Assembly (NCBI GenBank): GCA_026387055.1
Contig: JAPLML010000377.1
Coordinates: 1 to 6,455 of the forward strand
From: Planctomycetota bacterium
GTDB lineage: Bacteria > Planctomycetota > Phycisphaerae > FEN-1346
Reading direction: 5' to 3'
Length of the DNA: 6,455 nt
Both the position numbers and the translations under genes were made by a program. This document shows, one piece after another, positions 1 through 5,432 of this stretch (its first letter is position 1; every line of letters starts with the position of its first letter). Under the pieces are notes generated by a model. The model ran no database searches. It saw only the letters and a program-made list of their open reading frames with translations, and was not told the DNA's origin.

Positions 1-131
1 AGGGCCTCGGCCAGGTCCGGCCGCTCCAGCGCGAAGCGCGCCGCCTCCTCGGCGACGCGCAGGGCCTCGCGCGCGCGGTTTGCGTTGGCGTCGAGGATGC
101 GATACACGCTAGAGTTTTCGTCGCTTTGCAT
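1..131 (-). CDS. thiE: Thiamine-phosphate synthase / ThiD2-type N-terminal domain (partial, 5' end only)
   Basis: Forty-three codons are visible, from ATG at 131-129 to the window edge. The protein starts MQSDENSSVYRILDANANRA and continues REALRVAEEAARFALE. The signature RILDAN-x-NRARE-x-LRV-x-E-x-x-ARF is the one I know from the N-terminal domain (ThiD2) found alone or fused in front of ThiE in planctomycetes and cyanobacteria. Such proteins act in the cytoplasm in thiamine synthesis: ThiE couples HMP-pyrophosphate to the thiazole phosphate, and ThiD2 is described as an HMP-phosphate kinase. Whether a ThiE barrel follows cannot be seen. No Shine-Dalgarno sequence precedes the ATG; instead a 6-bp hairpin (132-146, GCGTTT/AAACGC) abuts it. 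The gene lies 103 bases downstream of the GH42 gene on the same strand, separated by a palindromic element, so cotranscription is uncertain. No TPP riboswitch is visible upstream. Confidence 0.68.
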   Translation of the reverse strand, partial: MQSDENSSVYRILDANANRAREALRVAEEAARFALERPDLAEA

Positions 132-142
132 GCGTTTCGTAA

Positions 143-222
143 ACGCGCCCAGCAAGCTGGGCGGCTAAATGCGGAAGGCAAATGTAACGCGCCCATTTAG
201 CCGCCCGGCTTGCCGGGCGCGT
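143..222. repeat. Bipartite palindromic element (two facing hairpins)
   Basis: Arms 143-171 and 194-222 are inverse copies (27 of 29 positions) separated by 22 bases. Each arm also contains its own hairpin: CGCCCAGC-AA-GCTGGGCG at 146-163 and CGCCCGGC-TT-GCCGGGCG at 202-219. The only two differences between the arms (A151/T158 versus G207/C214) keep pairing inside each local hairpin but break it in the long stem. It sits between the GH42 stop and the thiE-like start, so it could serve as an mRNA 3' stabiliser or attenuator. There is no T-run typical of an intrinsic terminator on the minus strand. It differs in sequence from the elements at 2445-2534 and 5433-5573 but shares their design. Confidence 0.8.
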
Positions 223-234
223 GTTGTTGTTGGT

Positions 235-2316
235 TTACGCGCACTCGATGATGCGAACACCGTACGGCTCGATCTTCACCTGGTCCTTGACGGCCATGCC
301 CGACAGGAGGTCCTTGCCCCGAACCTTACCGAGGCTGACCTGCCGCGCCTTGGCCGCATGGTTCAGGAGGAAGAGGAGCTTGCGGTCCGGCCCCTCGCGC
401 AGCAGCGCCTCGACGTCGGCCGCGGGCTTGACGAGCGGCACGATCCCCTTGGCGGCGGCGACGGCCCGGTAGAAGTCCGCCAGGAACGCGTCCTCGGGGT
501 CCGTCGCGATGTAGTAGGCGAGGCCCTGGCCGCACGGGTTGACCGTCAGGCAGGGGCGGCCCTTGTACCAGTTCGAGCCGTAGGTGGCGAGGACCTTCGC
601 CCCCTCGGTGTTGATGAGGTCGAAGACGCGGTCGCACTTGTACTTCGGCTTCGCGCCCGCGAACGCGCTTTTCCTGGTGACGAGCGTGTTCGCGCCCTTG
701 CCGGGCTCCGGCATGTCGATCTCTTCGGCCCAGAGGCCGAGCACGGGGCGCAGCGGGCCGGGGTATCCGCCCTCGTACACGAGGTCCGACTCGTTGACGA
801 TGCCCGTGAGGTATGTGGCCACAAACGTGCCGCCGGCGGCCACCCACTTCGCGATCTTTTCGGCCTCGTTGGCGCGCGGCGTCATCTCTTCCGGCGGGGC
901 CTGGAGGGGGAACCGCCCGCTCTTCACCAGGTACAGCATCGGCGCGATGAGCACGTCGTACGGCGACCAGTCGGCGTCCAGGCGGACCACGTCGACCGGG
1001 ATGTTGCTCCGCCAGACCGCCCGGTAATGCTTGGCGGCGGTCTCGATGACGCGCTTGTCGCGGCTCGGTCCGCACGAACCCTCCAGGGCCCAGCGGTTCT
1101 CCTGGTCCCAGAGGACGCCGACGCGGGCCTTCGCGACGCGCGTGCCGACGATCCGCCGCCCGAGGCGGTCCATCTCCTCCCCCAGGGCCGCGACCTCCTG
1201 GAACACCCGCGGGCGCTCATGGCCGACGTGGGCGACGACGGCCCCGTGGAACTTCTCGTGTCCGCCGCGGCTCCGGCGCCACTGGAAGTACATCGACGAG
1301 TCGGACCCGTGCCCGATCGCCTGCCACGACCACAGGCGCATCACCCCCGGGGCTTTGAGCGTATTGTACTCCATCCAGTTGGTCGAGCTGGGCGTCTGCT
1401 CCATGAGCATCCACGGCAGGTTGTGCTTCAGGCCGCGCATCAGGGCGTGCGTGCACGCAACGAAGCCCGGGTCGCCGCCGACCTTCGGGTAGGAGTCCCA
1501 CGAGATCACGTCCATCACGTCGGCGAACTTGGCATAGTCCAGGCCGCCGTAGAAGCCCATCAGGTTGGTGGTGATCGGTACCTCGGGCGTCACCTCGGCC
1601 AGCACGCCCGCCTCGTGCTTGAAGAAGTCGCAGACCTGGTGCGACTGGAACCGCCGCCAGTCGAGCACCAGGCCGTCGGGCACCACGCCGCACGCCGCGT
1701 ACGGCGGGATGATCTCGGACCACGCGCCGAAGCGGTGGCTCCAGAAGGTCGACCAGTACTGGTGGTTCAGGTGGTCGAGCGTGCCGTAACGCCCCTCGAG
1801 CCACGTGCGGTACTCGGCCGCACACAGGTCGCACCAGCACGCGTTGCCGTATTCGTTCGACACGTGCCACAGCACCAGGGACGGGTGGTCGCGATACCGC
1901 TCGGCCAGGGCCCGGTCGATGCGGGCCACGTGCTCGCGATAGACGGGCGAGGTGGGGCAGAACCGCTGCCGCGTGCCGTGCGGCAGGCGATGGCCGCTCC
2001 GGTCCACCGCCTGGACCTCCGGATGCAGGGCGGTGAGCCACCGCGGGTGGGCGGCGCTCGGCGTGGCCAGCGCGATGGAGACGCCCGCCTTCGACAGCCG
2101 CTCGAACGTCTCGTCGAGCCACGACCAGTCGTACTCGCCCGGGCGCGGCTCCAGCTGCGACCACGCGAAGATGGCGGTTGACGCCACGTTGACGTGCGCG
2201 AGCTTCATCAGCCGCGCGTCCTCCGCGCGGACCTCCGGAGGCCACTGGTCGGGATTGTAGTCGCCGCCGTGCCAGAGGGTCGGCAGCTTCGGGTTGATGG
2301 GGCCGAGTGCGTTCAC
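235..2316 (-). CDS. Beta-galactosidase, glycoside hydrolase family 42
   Basis: Retaining exo-beta-galactosidase of 693 residues, the usual length for GH42, which hydrolyses terminal beta-D-galactosides. There is no signal peptide, so it is probably cytoplasmic and acts on imported oligosaccharides. The start (GTG, LWHGGDYNPDQW at 14-25) opens the TIM barrel, roughly 14-390. The general acid/base is Glu155 in HVSNEYG and the nucleophile is Glu306 in LMEQTPSS. Cys120 (RFCPTSP) and Cys160, Cys162 and Cys165 (ACWCDLC) match the Zn site of the Thermus A4 enzyme. The middle trimerisation domain runs about 400-620, and the small beta domain at the C-terminus ends in IEPYGVRII. All catalytic residues are present, so it should be active. 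The GTG start is supported by a perfect GGAGG six bases upstream. It is divergent from hcp with no functional link apparent; substrate (lactose, galactan, arabinogalactan) cannot be told. Confidence 0.95.
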   Translation of the reverse strand: MNALGPINPKLPTLWHGGDYNPDQWPPEVRAEDARLMKLAHVNVASTAIFAWSQLEPRPGEYDWSWLDETFERLSKAGVSIALATPSAAHPRWLTALHPEVQAVDRSGHRLPHGTRQRFCPTSPVYREHVARIDRALAERYRDHPSLVLWHVSNEYGNACWCDLCAAEYRTWLEGRYGTLDHLNHQYWSTFWSHRFGAWSEIIPPYAACGVVPDGLVLDWRRFQSHQVCDFFKHEAGVLAEVTPEVPITTNLMGFYGGLDYAKFADVMDVISWDSYPKVGGDPGFVACTHALMRGLKHNLPWMLMEQTPSSTNWMEYNTLKAPGVMRLWSWQAIGHGSDSSMYFQWRRSRGGHEKFHGAVVAHVGHERPRVFQEVAALGEEMDRLGRRIVGTRVAKARVGVLWDQENRWALEGSCGPSRDKRVIETAAKHYRAVWRSNIPVDVVRLDADWSPYDVLIAPMLYLVKSGRFPLQAPPEEMTPRANEAEKIAKWVAAGGTFVATYLTGIVNESDLVYEGGYPGPLRPVLGLWAEEIDMPEPGKGANTLVTRKSAFAGAKPKYKCDRVFDLINTEGAKVLATYGSNWYKGRPCLTVNPCGQGLAYYIATDPEDAFLADFYRAVAAAKGIVPLVKPAADVEALLREGPDRKLLFLLNHAAKARQVSLGKVRGKDLLSGMAVKDQVKIEPYGVRIIECA

Positions 2317-2322
2317 GGTGTG

Positions 2323-2327
2323 CCTCC
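2323..2327 (-). promoter_or_regulatory. Ribosome binding site fixing the GTG start of the GH42 gene
   Basis: On the minus strand GGAGG is followed by six bases (CACACC) and GTG at 2316-2314. No ATG lies at a better distance, and the GH42 barrel begins about 13 residues later. GTG is therefore the likely initiator. Confidence 0.75.
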
Positions 2328-2346
2328 GCGTCTTGGGTATTCCACG

Positions 2347-2352
2347 ATTCTA
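2347..2352 (-). promoter_or_regulatory. Candidate -10 box for the GH42 gene
   Basis: TAGAAT on the minus strand (five of six to TATAAT) lies about 30 bases before the GTG start and would give a leader of some 20-25 bases. No good -35 hexamer is seen 16-18 bases further upstream, so this is a weak call based on the -10 match and its position. Confidence 0.3.
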
Positions 2353-2407
2353 ACCGTGAGGCTGCGGGGCGGCACGGAAAAAGAACGGCGGGACTACTCC
2401 TGCAACA

Positions 2408-2591
2408 CCACATGGCGCGGCGGGTCAGGGTACGTCTTTGGCGTGGGTGGCACGGTCACGCGCTGTTGCGTGACCGTGCTTGTCCCCCCACGTGACCATG
2501 CACGGCCACGCAACAGCGCGTGGCCGTGCCACCCGGCAATCCTGTGTCACGCCAAACACGTACGGGTCAGGAGACCCGCCTCGCCAAGTGG
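2408..2591. repeat. Long nested inverted repeat around the double-hairpin core
   Basis: Outside the core, three blocks pair across the centre. CCACATGGCGCGGCGGGTC (2408-2426) pairs with 2573-2591 at 17 of 19 positions. TACGTCTTTGGCGTG (2431-2445) pairs with 2548-2562 at 14 of 15. The core arms 2445-2479 and 2500-2534 pair at 33 of 35. Weaker similarity continues outward to about 2380 and 2617. The right side has an extra small hairpin (CGGGTC-AGGA-GACCCG, 2563-2578) where the left is shorter. There is no ORF or transposase gene inside, and I see no clear target-site duplication. It could be a MITE-like element or a decayed inverted duplication. The hcp control site starts just past its right edge and the candidate GH42 -10 lies past its left edge. 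Confidence 0.65.
2445..2534. repeat. Double-hairpin (BIME-like) element, copy 1
   Basis: Left hairpin 2450-2479: 12-bp stem GCACGGTCACGC / GCGTGACCGTGC with loop GCTGTT. Right hairpin 2500-2529: 12-bp stem GCACGGCCACGC / GCGTGGCCGTGC with loop AACAGC. They face each other across a 20-base spacer and are bounded by GGGTGGCAC and GTGCCACCC. The two hairpins are inverse copies except for one base pair (T2456-A2473 versus C2506-G2523). Lying between divergent genes, it is not at a 3' end and is unlikely to be a terminator. The related copy is at 5433-5573. Confidence 0.85.
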
Positions 2592-2622
2592 CGCTGTAGT
2601 GCTGGTCCCCGTCTTTCAGTTT

Positions 2623-2638
2623 TTTGACTTGCGTCAAA
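2623..2638. promoter_or_regulatory. CRP/FNR-family operator upstream of hcp
   Basis: TTTGACTTGCGTCAAA is a perfect palindrome of half-sites, TTTGAC-N4-GTCAAA. It is one base per half-site away from the FNR/DNR consensus TTGAT-N4-ATCAA. Its centre (2630.5) lies 41.5 bases before the start point predicted from the -10 box at 2660-2665, the classical class II activator position. Hcp genes in many anaerobes are controlled by CRP/FNR-family regulators such as HcpR, DNR or FNR. The regulator itself is not in the window, and which family member binds is an inference. Confidence 0.62.
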
Positions 2639-2659
2639 GCGTAGCTTGGGGCTCTGAGC

Positions 2660-2665
2660 TATCAT
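2660..2665 (+). promoter_or_regulatory. -10 box of the hcp promoter
   Basis: TATCAT matches TATAAT at five of six positions. The -35 region at 2637-2642 (AAAGCG) is not sigma70-like and partly overlaps the operator, as expected for a promoter needing an activator. Transcription would begin near 2672, giving a leader of about 62 bases. Confidence 0.5.
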
Positions 2666-2678
2666 AGGAGTAGGCGCG

Positions 2679-2695
2679 TGGGGCAACGTGCCCCA
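2679..2695 (+). other. Hairpin in the hcp mRNA leader
   Basis: TGGGGCA-ACG-TGCCCCA forms a perfect 7-bp stem with a 3-base loop, close to the predicted 5' end (about +8 to +24). It could protect the messenger 5' end. No riboswitch consensus is recognised. Confidence 0.5.
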
Positions 2696-2719
2696 TCCGA
2701 AGGACCATTAACGCGAAAC

Positions 2720-2727
2720 GGAAAGGA
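2720..2727 (+). promoter_or_regulatory. Ribosome binding site of hcp
   Basis: GGAAAGGA ends six bases before ATG at 2734. It favours this start over the in-frame ATG at 2764 (Met11), which has no such motif before it. Confidence 0.75.
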
Positions 2728-2733
2728 AAACGC

Positions 2734-4053
2734 ATGACGACGACTGCCACCCCTGAGCGTGCGATGTTCTGCTACCAGTGTTCCCAGACGCCGCCGGCCG
2801 GATGCACCCGCGTGGGCGTGTGCGGCAAGACGGCCGACTTGTCGAGCCTCATGGATACCCTCCTGTTTGGCCTCAAGGGCATTGCCGCCTACGCCTACCA
2901 TGCCCGCGAGTTGGGCAAGGTGGACACCGAGGTCGACGGCTTCATGCACAAGGCCCTCTTTGCGACGCTCACGAACGTGAATTTCGACATCGAGGACCTG
3001 CTGGGCCTCGTGCTGGAGTGCGGCAAGATGAACCTCAAGGCGATGGCCCTGCTCGACGAGGCCCACGTCGAGCGGTTCGGCAAGCCCGTGCCGACCGAAG
3101 TGCCCACCGGCACCCGCGCGGGTCACGCCATCGTCGTGACGGGCCATGACCTGCTGGACCTCGAAGCGCTCCTCAAGCAGACCGAGGGCCGCGGCGTGGA
3201 CATCTACACGCACGGCGAGATGCTTCCGGCCCACGCCTACCCGCAACTCAAGAAGCACAAGCACCTCGTCGGCAACTACGGCGGGGCGTGGTGGACGCAG
3301 AAGAAGGAGTTCGACGCGTGGCCGGGCGCCATCCTGGCCACGACCAACTGCATCCTCATTCCGAAGGACACCTACAAGGACCGGCTTTTCACGTGCGGCG
3401 CGGCGGCCGTGGCGGGGACGACGCACATCGCCGGCCGCGACTTCGAGCCGGTCATCCGGAAGGCATTGGTGTGTCCGAAGCTGCCGGACCGGCCGGGCGG
3501 GAAGCTCCTGACGGGCTTCCATCACACGGCCATCCTGGGCGTGGCCGACAAGATCGTGGCCGCGGTGAAGGCGGGCAGGATCCGCCACTTCTTCCTCGTC
3601 GGCGGCTGCGACACGCCGGGCCCCGGCGGCAACTACTACCGCGAGTTCGTCAAGGCGGTGCCCCCCGACTGCGTGGTCCTGACGCTGGCCTGCGGCAAGT
3701 ACCGCTTCAACGACCTCGACCTGGGGACCATCGACGGCATCCCGCGCCTGATCGACATCGGCCAGTGTAACAACGCCTACTCGGCCATCCAGGTCGCGGC
3801 GGCGCTGGCGGAGGTGTTCAAGTGCGGCGTCAACGACCTGCCGCTGACGATGGTGCTGACGTGGTTCGAGCAGAAGGCGGTGGCGATCCTGCTGACGCTG
3901 CTGGCGCTGGGCATCAAGAACATTCGGATCGGCCCGGTTCTGCCGCGATTCATTACGCCGAACGTCCTCCAGATCCTGGTCGACAGGTTCGGCCTGACGC
4001 CGATCGGCGATCCGCTGAAGGACCTCGAGGGTATGCTGGCCGCCAAGGCGTAA
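2734..4053 (+). CDS. hcp: Hybrid cluster protein (hydroxylamine reductase), class III short form
   Basis: Cytoplasmic iron-sulfur protein. Family members reduce hydroxylamine to ammonia in vitro, and E. coli Hcp is reported as an NO reductase; the likely role is nitrosative or oxygen stress defence under anoxia. The N-terminal motif C13-x2-C16-x7-C24-x5-C30 has the [4Fe-4S] spacing of strict-anaerobe Hcps. The hybrid-cluster ligands are all present: His138 (TGHDL), Glu162 (THGEM), Cys206 (TTNC), Cys292 (GGCDTPGPGG, the expected persulfide Cys), Cys320 (LACGKYRFN), Cys345 (GQCNNAYSA) and Glu379 (WFEQKAVAILL). Spacings match those I recall for Desulfovibrio vulgaris Hcp (His244, Glu268, Cys312, Cys406, Cys434, Cys459, Glu494). 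The exception is about 115 residues missing between Cys30 and His138, the deletion defining class III. This explains 439 residues against about 550. No Hcr reductase partner is adjacent, so its electron donor is unknown. It is monocistronic, with a CRP/FNR-type site upstream. Confidence 0.96.
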   Translation: MTTTATPERAMFCYQCSQTPPAGCTRVGVCGKTADLSSLMDTLLFGLKGIAAYAYHARELGKVDTEVDGFMHKALFATLTNVNFDIEDLLGLVLECGKMNLKAMALLDEAHVERFGKPVPTEVPTGTRAGHAIVVTGHDLLDLEALLKQTEGRGVDIYTHGEMLPAHAYPQLKKHKHLVGNYGGAWWTQKKEFDAWPGAILATTNCILIPKDTYKDRLFTCGAAAVAGTTHIAGRDFEPVIRKALVCPKLPDRPGGKLLTGFHHTAILGVADKIVAAVKAGRIRHFFLVGGCDTPGPGGNYYREFVKAVPPDCVVLTLACGKYRFNDLDLGTIDGIPRLIDIGQCNNAYSAIQVAAALAEVFKCGVNDLPLTMVLTWFEQKAVAILLTLLALGIKNIRIGPVLPRFITPNVLQILVDRFGLTPIGDPLKDLEGMLAAKA

Positions 4054-4060
4054 CGTAATC

Positions 4061-4082
4061 GCCGCTTCCGGCCGTGTGCGGC
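4061..4082. terminator. Weak hairpin between convergent genes
   Basis: The 56-base gap between hcp and the convergent membrane gene holds GCCGC (4061-4065) pairing with GCGGC (4078-4082) around a 12-base loop. There is no T-run after it on either strand, so it is at best a poor terminator. Nothing else is recognised in the gap. Confidence 0.2.
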
Positions 4083-4109
4083 GGGTCTCCTGACTCTTTC
4101 GCGCTTCAT

Positions 4110-5207
4110 TCATGGTGCCCACAGGTCCGACCACGTCTCCTTCAGGATGCGCCACCGGTTCCCGGCGAGATGGGGCGGGCGGTTCCCGACGGGCAGGACG
4201 TTCCCTTCCTTGTCGAACGTGACCTGGAGCGGCCATAGGCTCTCGATGCTTTCGGTCCGGAGGCCGTAGCGCATGTCGTGAAGCTCGACCACGTGCAGGC
4301 CGTCTCGCTCGGACTCGGCGGCCCGAACGAGGCCCGTCGCGAACGACAGGTAGCTCCGGACCTCCGGCAGCTCCCGCGCCCTCTCGATCCAGGCCGAGCC
4401 TTGCTTGGGGGCCGACTCGTGCCTCGGCGCAGCGGACGCGAGCGGCCGGATGCGGGCGGCGATCCACTGCCTGTCGGTCTCGATGACCGCTCGCCAGACG
4501 AAGATGCTCCCGAGCGCCGGATACGCCTCGGCCCGTACGACGCGTGTCCCGCCGGCCAGTGCCCGGGCCAGGTCGGCGGCACGGTCGTGCAGCACGGCGC
4601 CCGCCACGAGATAACCGATGCTCAGGAGGAAGCCTGCCCACCCGATCACGAGCGTGGCCCGCCGCGCCTCGCCGAGGCTGCTCTTCCGTGCAAGCCAGCA
4701 CACGAGGAGCGTCAGGGCCAGCATCGGCGTGAAGAAGATGTCGATGATGGGCAAGAAGCTCGCGGCGTAGCGGGTCGCGGTGATCGGCGCCAGGATTTGT
4801 GTGCCGTAGGCCGTGCCCCAGTCGAGCAAGGGGTGTGTCAGGCCGGCCACGAGCACGCAGGCGTAGAGCAGCCGGAAGGGAGCGGGCGGGGGACCCTCCC
4901 GCGCACCGCCGGCGTCAGGCGGTTCGTTCTGGAGGCGCCGGCGCTGCATCTTCCACCAAGCGGCCGCAATCGGCAGGGCGAGGATCGGCGCCACCAGGAG
5001 CGAGTGGCTCAAGCCCCGATGGATTGCCCAGGGGTTGCCGCCGTCGAGGTCGGCGCCGACCGCCCGCAGGACAGGGCCGGCCAGGACGTCGAGGTCCGGC
5101 ACGACGGTGGCAACGATGGCCGCCCACGTCGCCCCGCGGCCGAGACGCTGGCGAAAACCCAACTGGGCCGTCGTCGCGCCCATCAGGATGTGTGTGAGCG
5201 GGTCCAT
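4110..5207 (-). CDS. Membrane-bound metal-dependent hydrolase, YdjM/YfhP (DUF457) family
   Basis: 365-residue inner-membrane protein. Its N-terminus MDPLTHILMGA, VPDLDVL (Asp38, Asp40), the HRGLSHSLL motif (His63, His67) and THPLLDWGT (His125, Asp129) are the conserved polar residues of the YdjM family. They probably bind a metal, and Asp156 in the next segment may join them. Hydrophobic segments lie near 26-45, 66-85, 112-128, 150-172 and 185-206. Residues about 207-365 form a soluble, charged C-terminal part containing ELHDMRYG, much as in the longer YfhP-like members; E. coli YdjM is only about 196 residues. The substrate of the family is not established. It is convergent with hcp (56-base gap), so the two are not cotranscribed. 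The ATG start at the conserved MDPLTH is secure. Confidence 0.88.
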   Translation of the reverse strand: MDPLTHILMGATTAQLGFRQRLGRGATWAAIVATVVPDLDVLAGPVLRAVGADLDGGNPWAIHRGLSHSLLVAPILALPIAAAWWKMQRRRLQNEPPDAGGAREGPPPAPFRLLYACVLVAGLTHPLLDWGTAYGTQILAPITATRYAASFLPIIDIFFTPMLALTLLVCWLARKSSLGEARRATLVIGWAGFLLSIGYLVAGAVLHDRAADLARALAGGTRVVRAEAYPALGSIFVWRAVIETDRQWIAARIRPLASAAPRHESAPKQGSAWIERARELPEVRSYLSFATGLVRAAESERDGLHVVELHDMRYGLRTESIESLWPLQVTFDKEGNVLPVGNRPPHLAGNRWRILKETWSDLWAP

Positions 5208-5217
5208 TCCAGATGCC

Positions 5218-5233
5218 GCCTCTCCCTAGAGGC
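5218..5233 (-). promoter_or_regulatory. Shine-Dalgarno partly enclosed in a hairpin (membrane hydrolase gene)
   Basis: On the minus strand GCCTCT-AGGG-AGAGGC is a 6-bp stem with a 4-base loop. The only good ribosome binding sequence, AGGGAGAGG, occupies the loop and 3' stem, ending about 11 bases before ATG (5207). Translation could be damped by this fold. The hairpin is seen; the regulation is inferred. Confidence 0.4.
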
Positions 5234-5238
5234 TGCTC

Positions 5239-5279
5239 TTCACGTGCCACGGGTTGCCAAGCAACCCGTGGCACGTGAA
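5239..5279. repeat. 19-bp perfect hairpin
   Basis: TTCACGTGCCACGGGTTGC (5239-5257) and its exact reverse complement (5261-5279) surround a 3-base loop, CAA. It lies in the leader or promoter region of the minus-strand membrane gene, some 30 bases upstream of its start. It is not followed by a T-run on either strand, so an intrinsic terminator is unlikely. The stem contains GTGCCAC, also present in the double-hairpin elements, but is otherwise different. A repeat family member or a dimeric-protein operator are both possible. Confidence 0.75.
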
Positions 5280-5432
5280 AAAGGACCGGGCCGGTCAAGC
5301 CCCCCGAGCCGGCTACTTCAGCACGCCGGCGTCCCTGCGAGAAGGATTCTCATGGCAGCGCCTTTCCGCCGTGTTGGGCGGCTCTAAAGGTATACAACCA
5401 CGGGCCGGGGGGAAAGGGCCATTCCTTTCGGC
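5280..5432. other. Non-coding stretch with small inverted repeats
   Basis: No gene is supported here. Small palindromes are seen: GACCGG-G-CCGGTC (5284-5296), GAGAA-GGA-TTCTC (5339-5351), CCGCC-GTGTTG-GGCGG (5366-5381) flanked by CCTTT and AAAGG, and GAAAGG-GCCATT-CCTTTC (5412-5429). No convincing promoter for the minus-strand membrane gene was found, though one should lie here. Confidence 0.45.

Noticed and set aside
132..234. Possible TPP riboswitch before the thiE-like gene
   Set aside because: The conserved TPP aptamer boxes (CUGAGA and the ACCUGAU region) are absent; the space is filled by the palindromic element.
169..2181. 670-codon open frame on the plus strand, opposite the GH42 gene
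   Set aside because: It is the antisense shadow of a gene with intact catalytic residues in a GC-rich genome. Its product is Arg/Val/Leu/Ala-rich without any recognisable motif.
2380..2617. Insertion sequence remnant
   Set aside because: No transposase fragment was found in any frame and no convincing target-site duplication flanks the inverted repeat; only a MITE-like origin remains possible.
2662..4701. 679-codon open frame on the minus strand spanning hcp and the end of the membrane gene
   Set aside because: It overlaps two well-supported genes and the hcp promoter, and its composition (Arg, Ala, His, Gln) is that of a reading-frame shadow.
5239..5279. Intrinsic terminator at the 19-bp hairpin
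   Set aside because: No gene ends nearby, and the stem is followed by A-rich sequence on the plus strand and AGAGCAG on the minus strand, not by a T-run.
4278..5387. 369-codon open frame on the plus strand opposite the membrane hydrolase gene
   Set aside because: It runs antisense to conserved YdjM-family motifs and through the 19-bp hairpin; no ribosome binding site or domain supports it.
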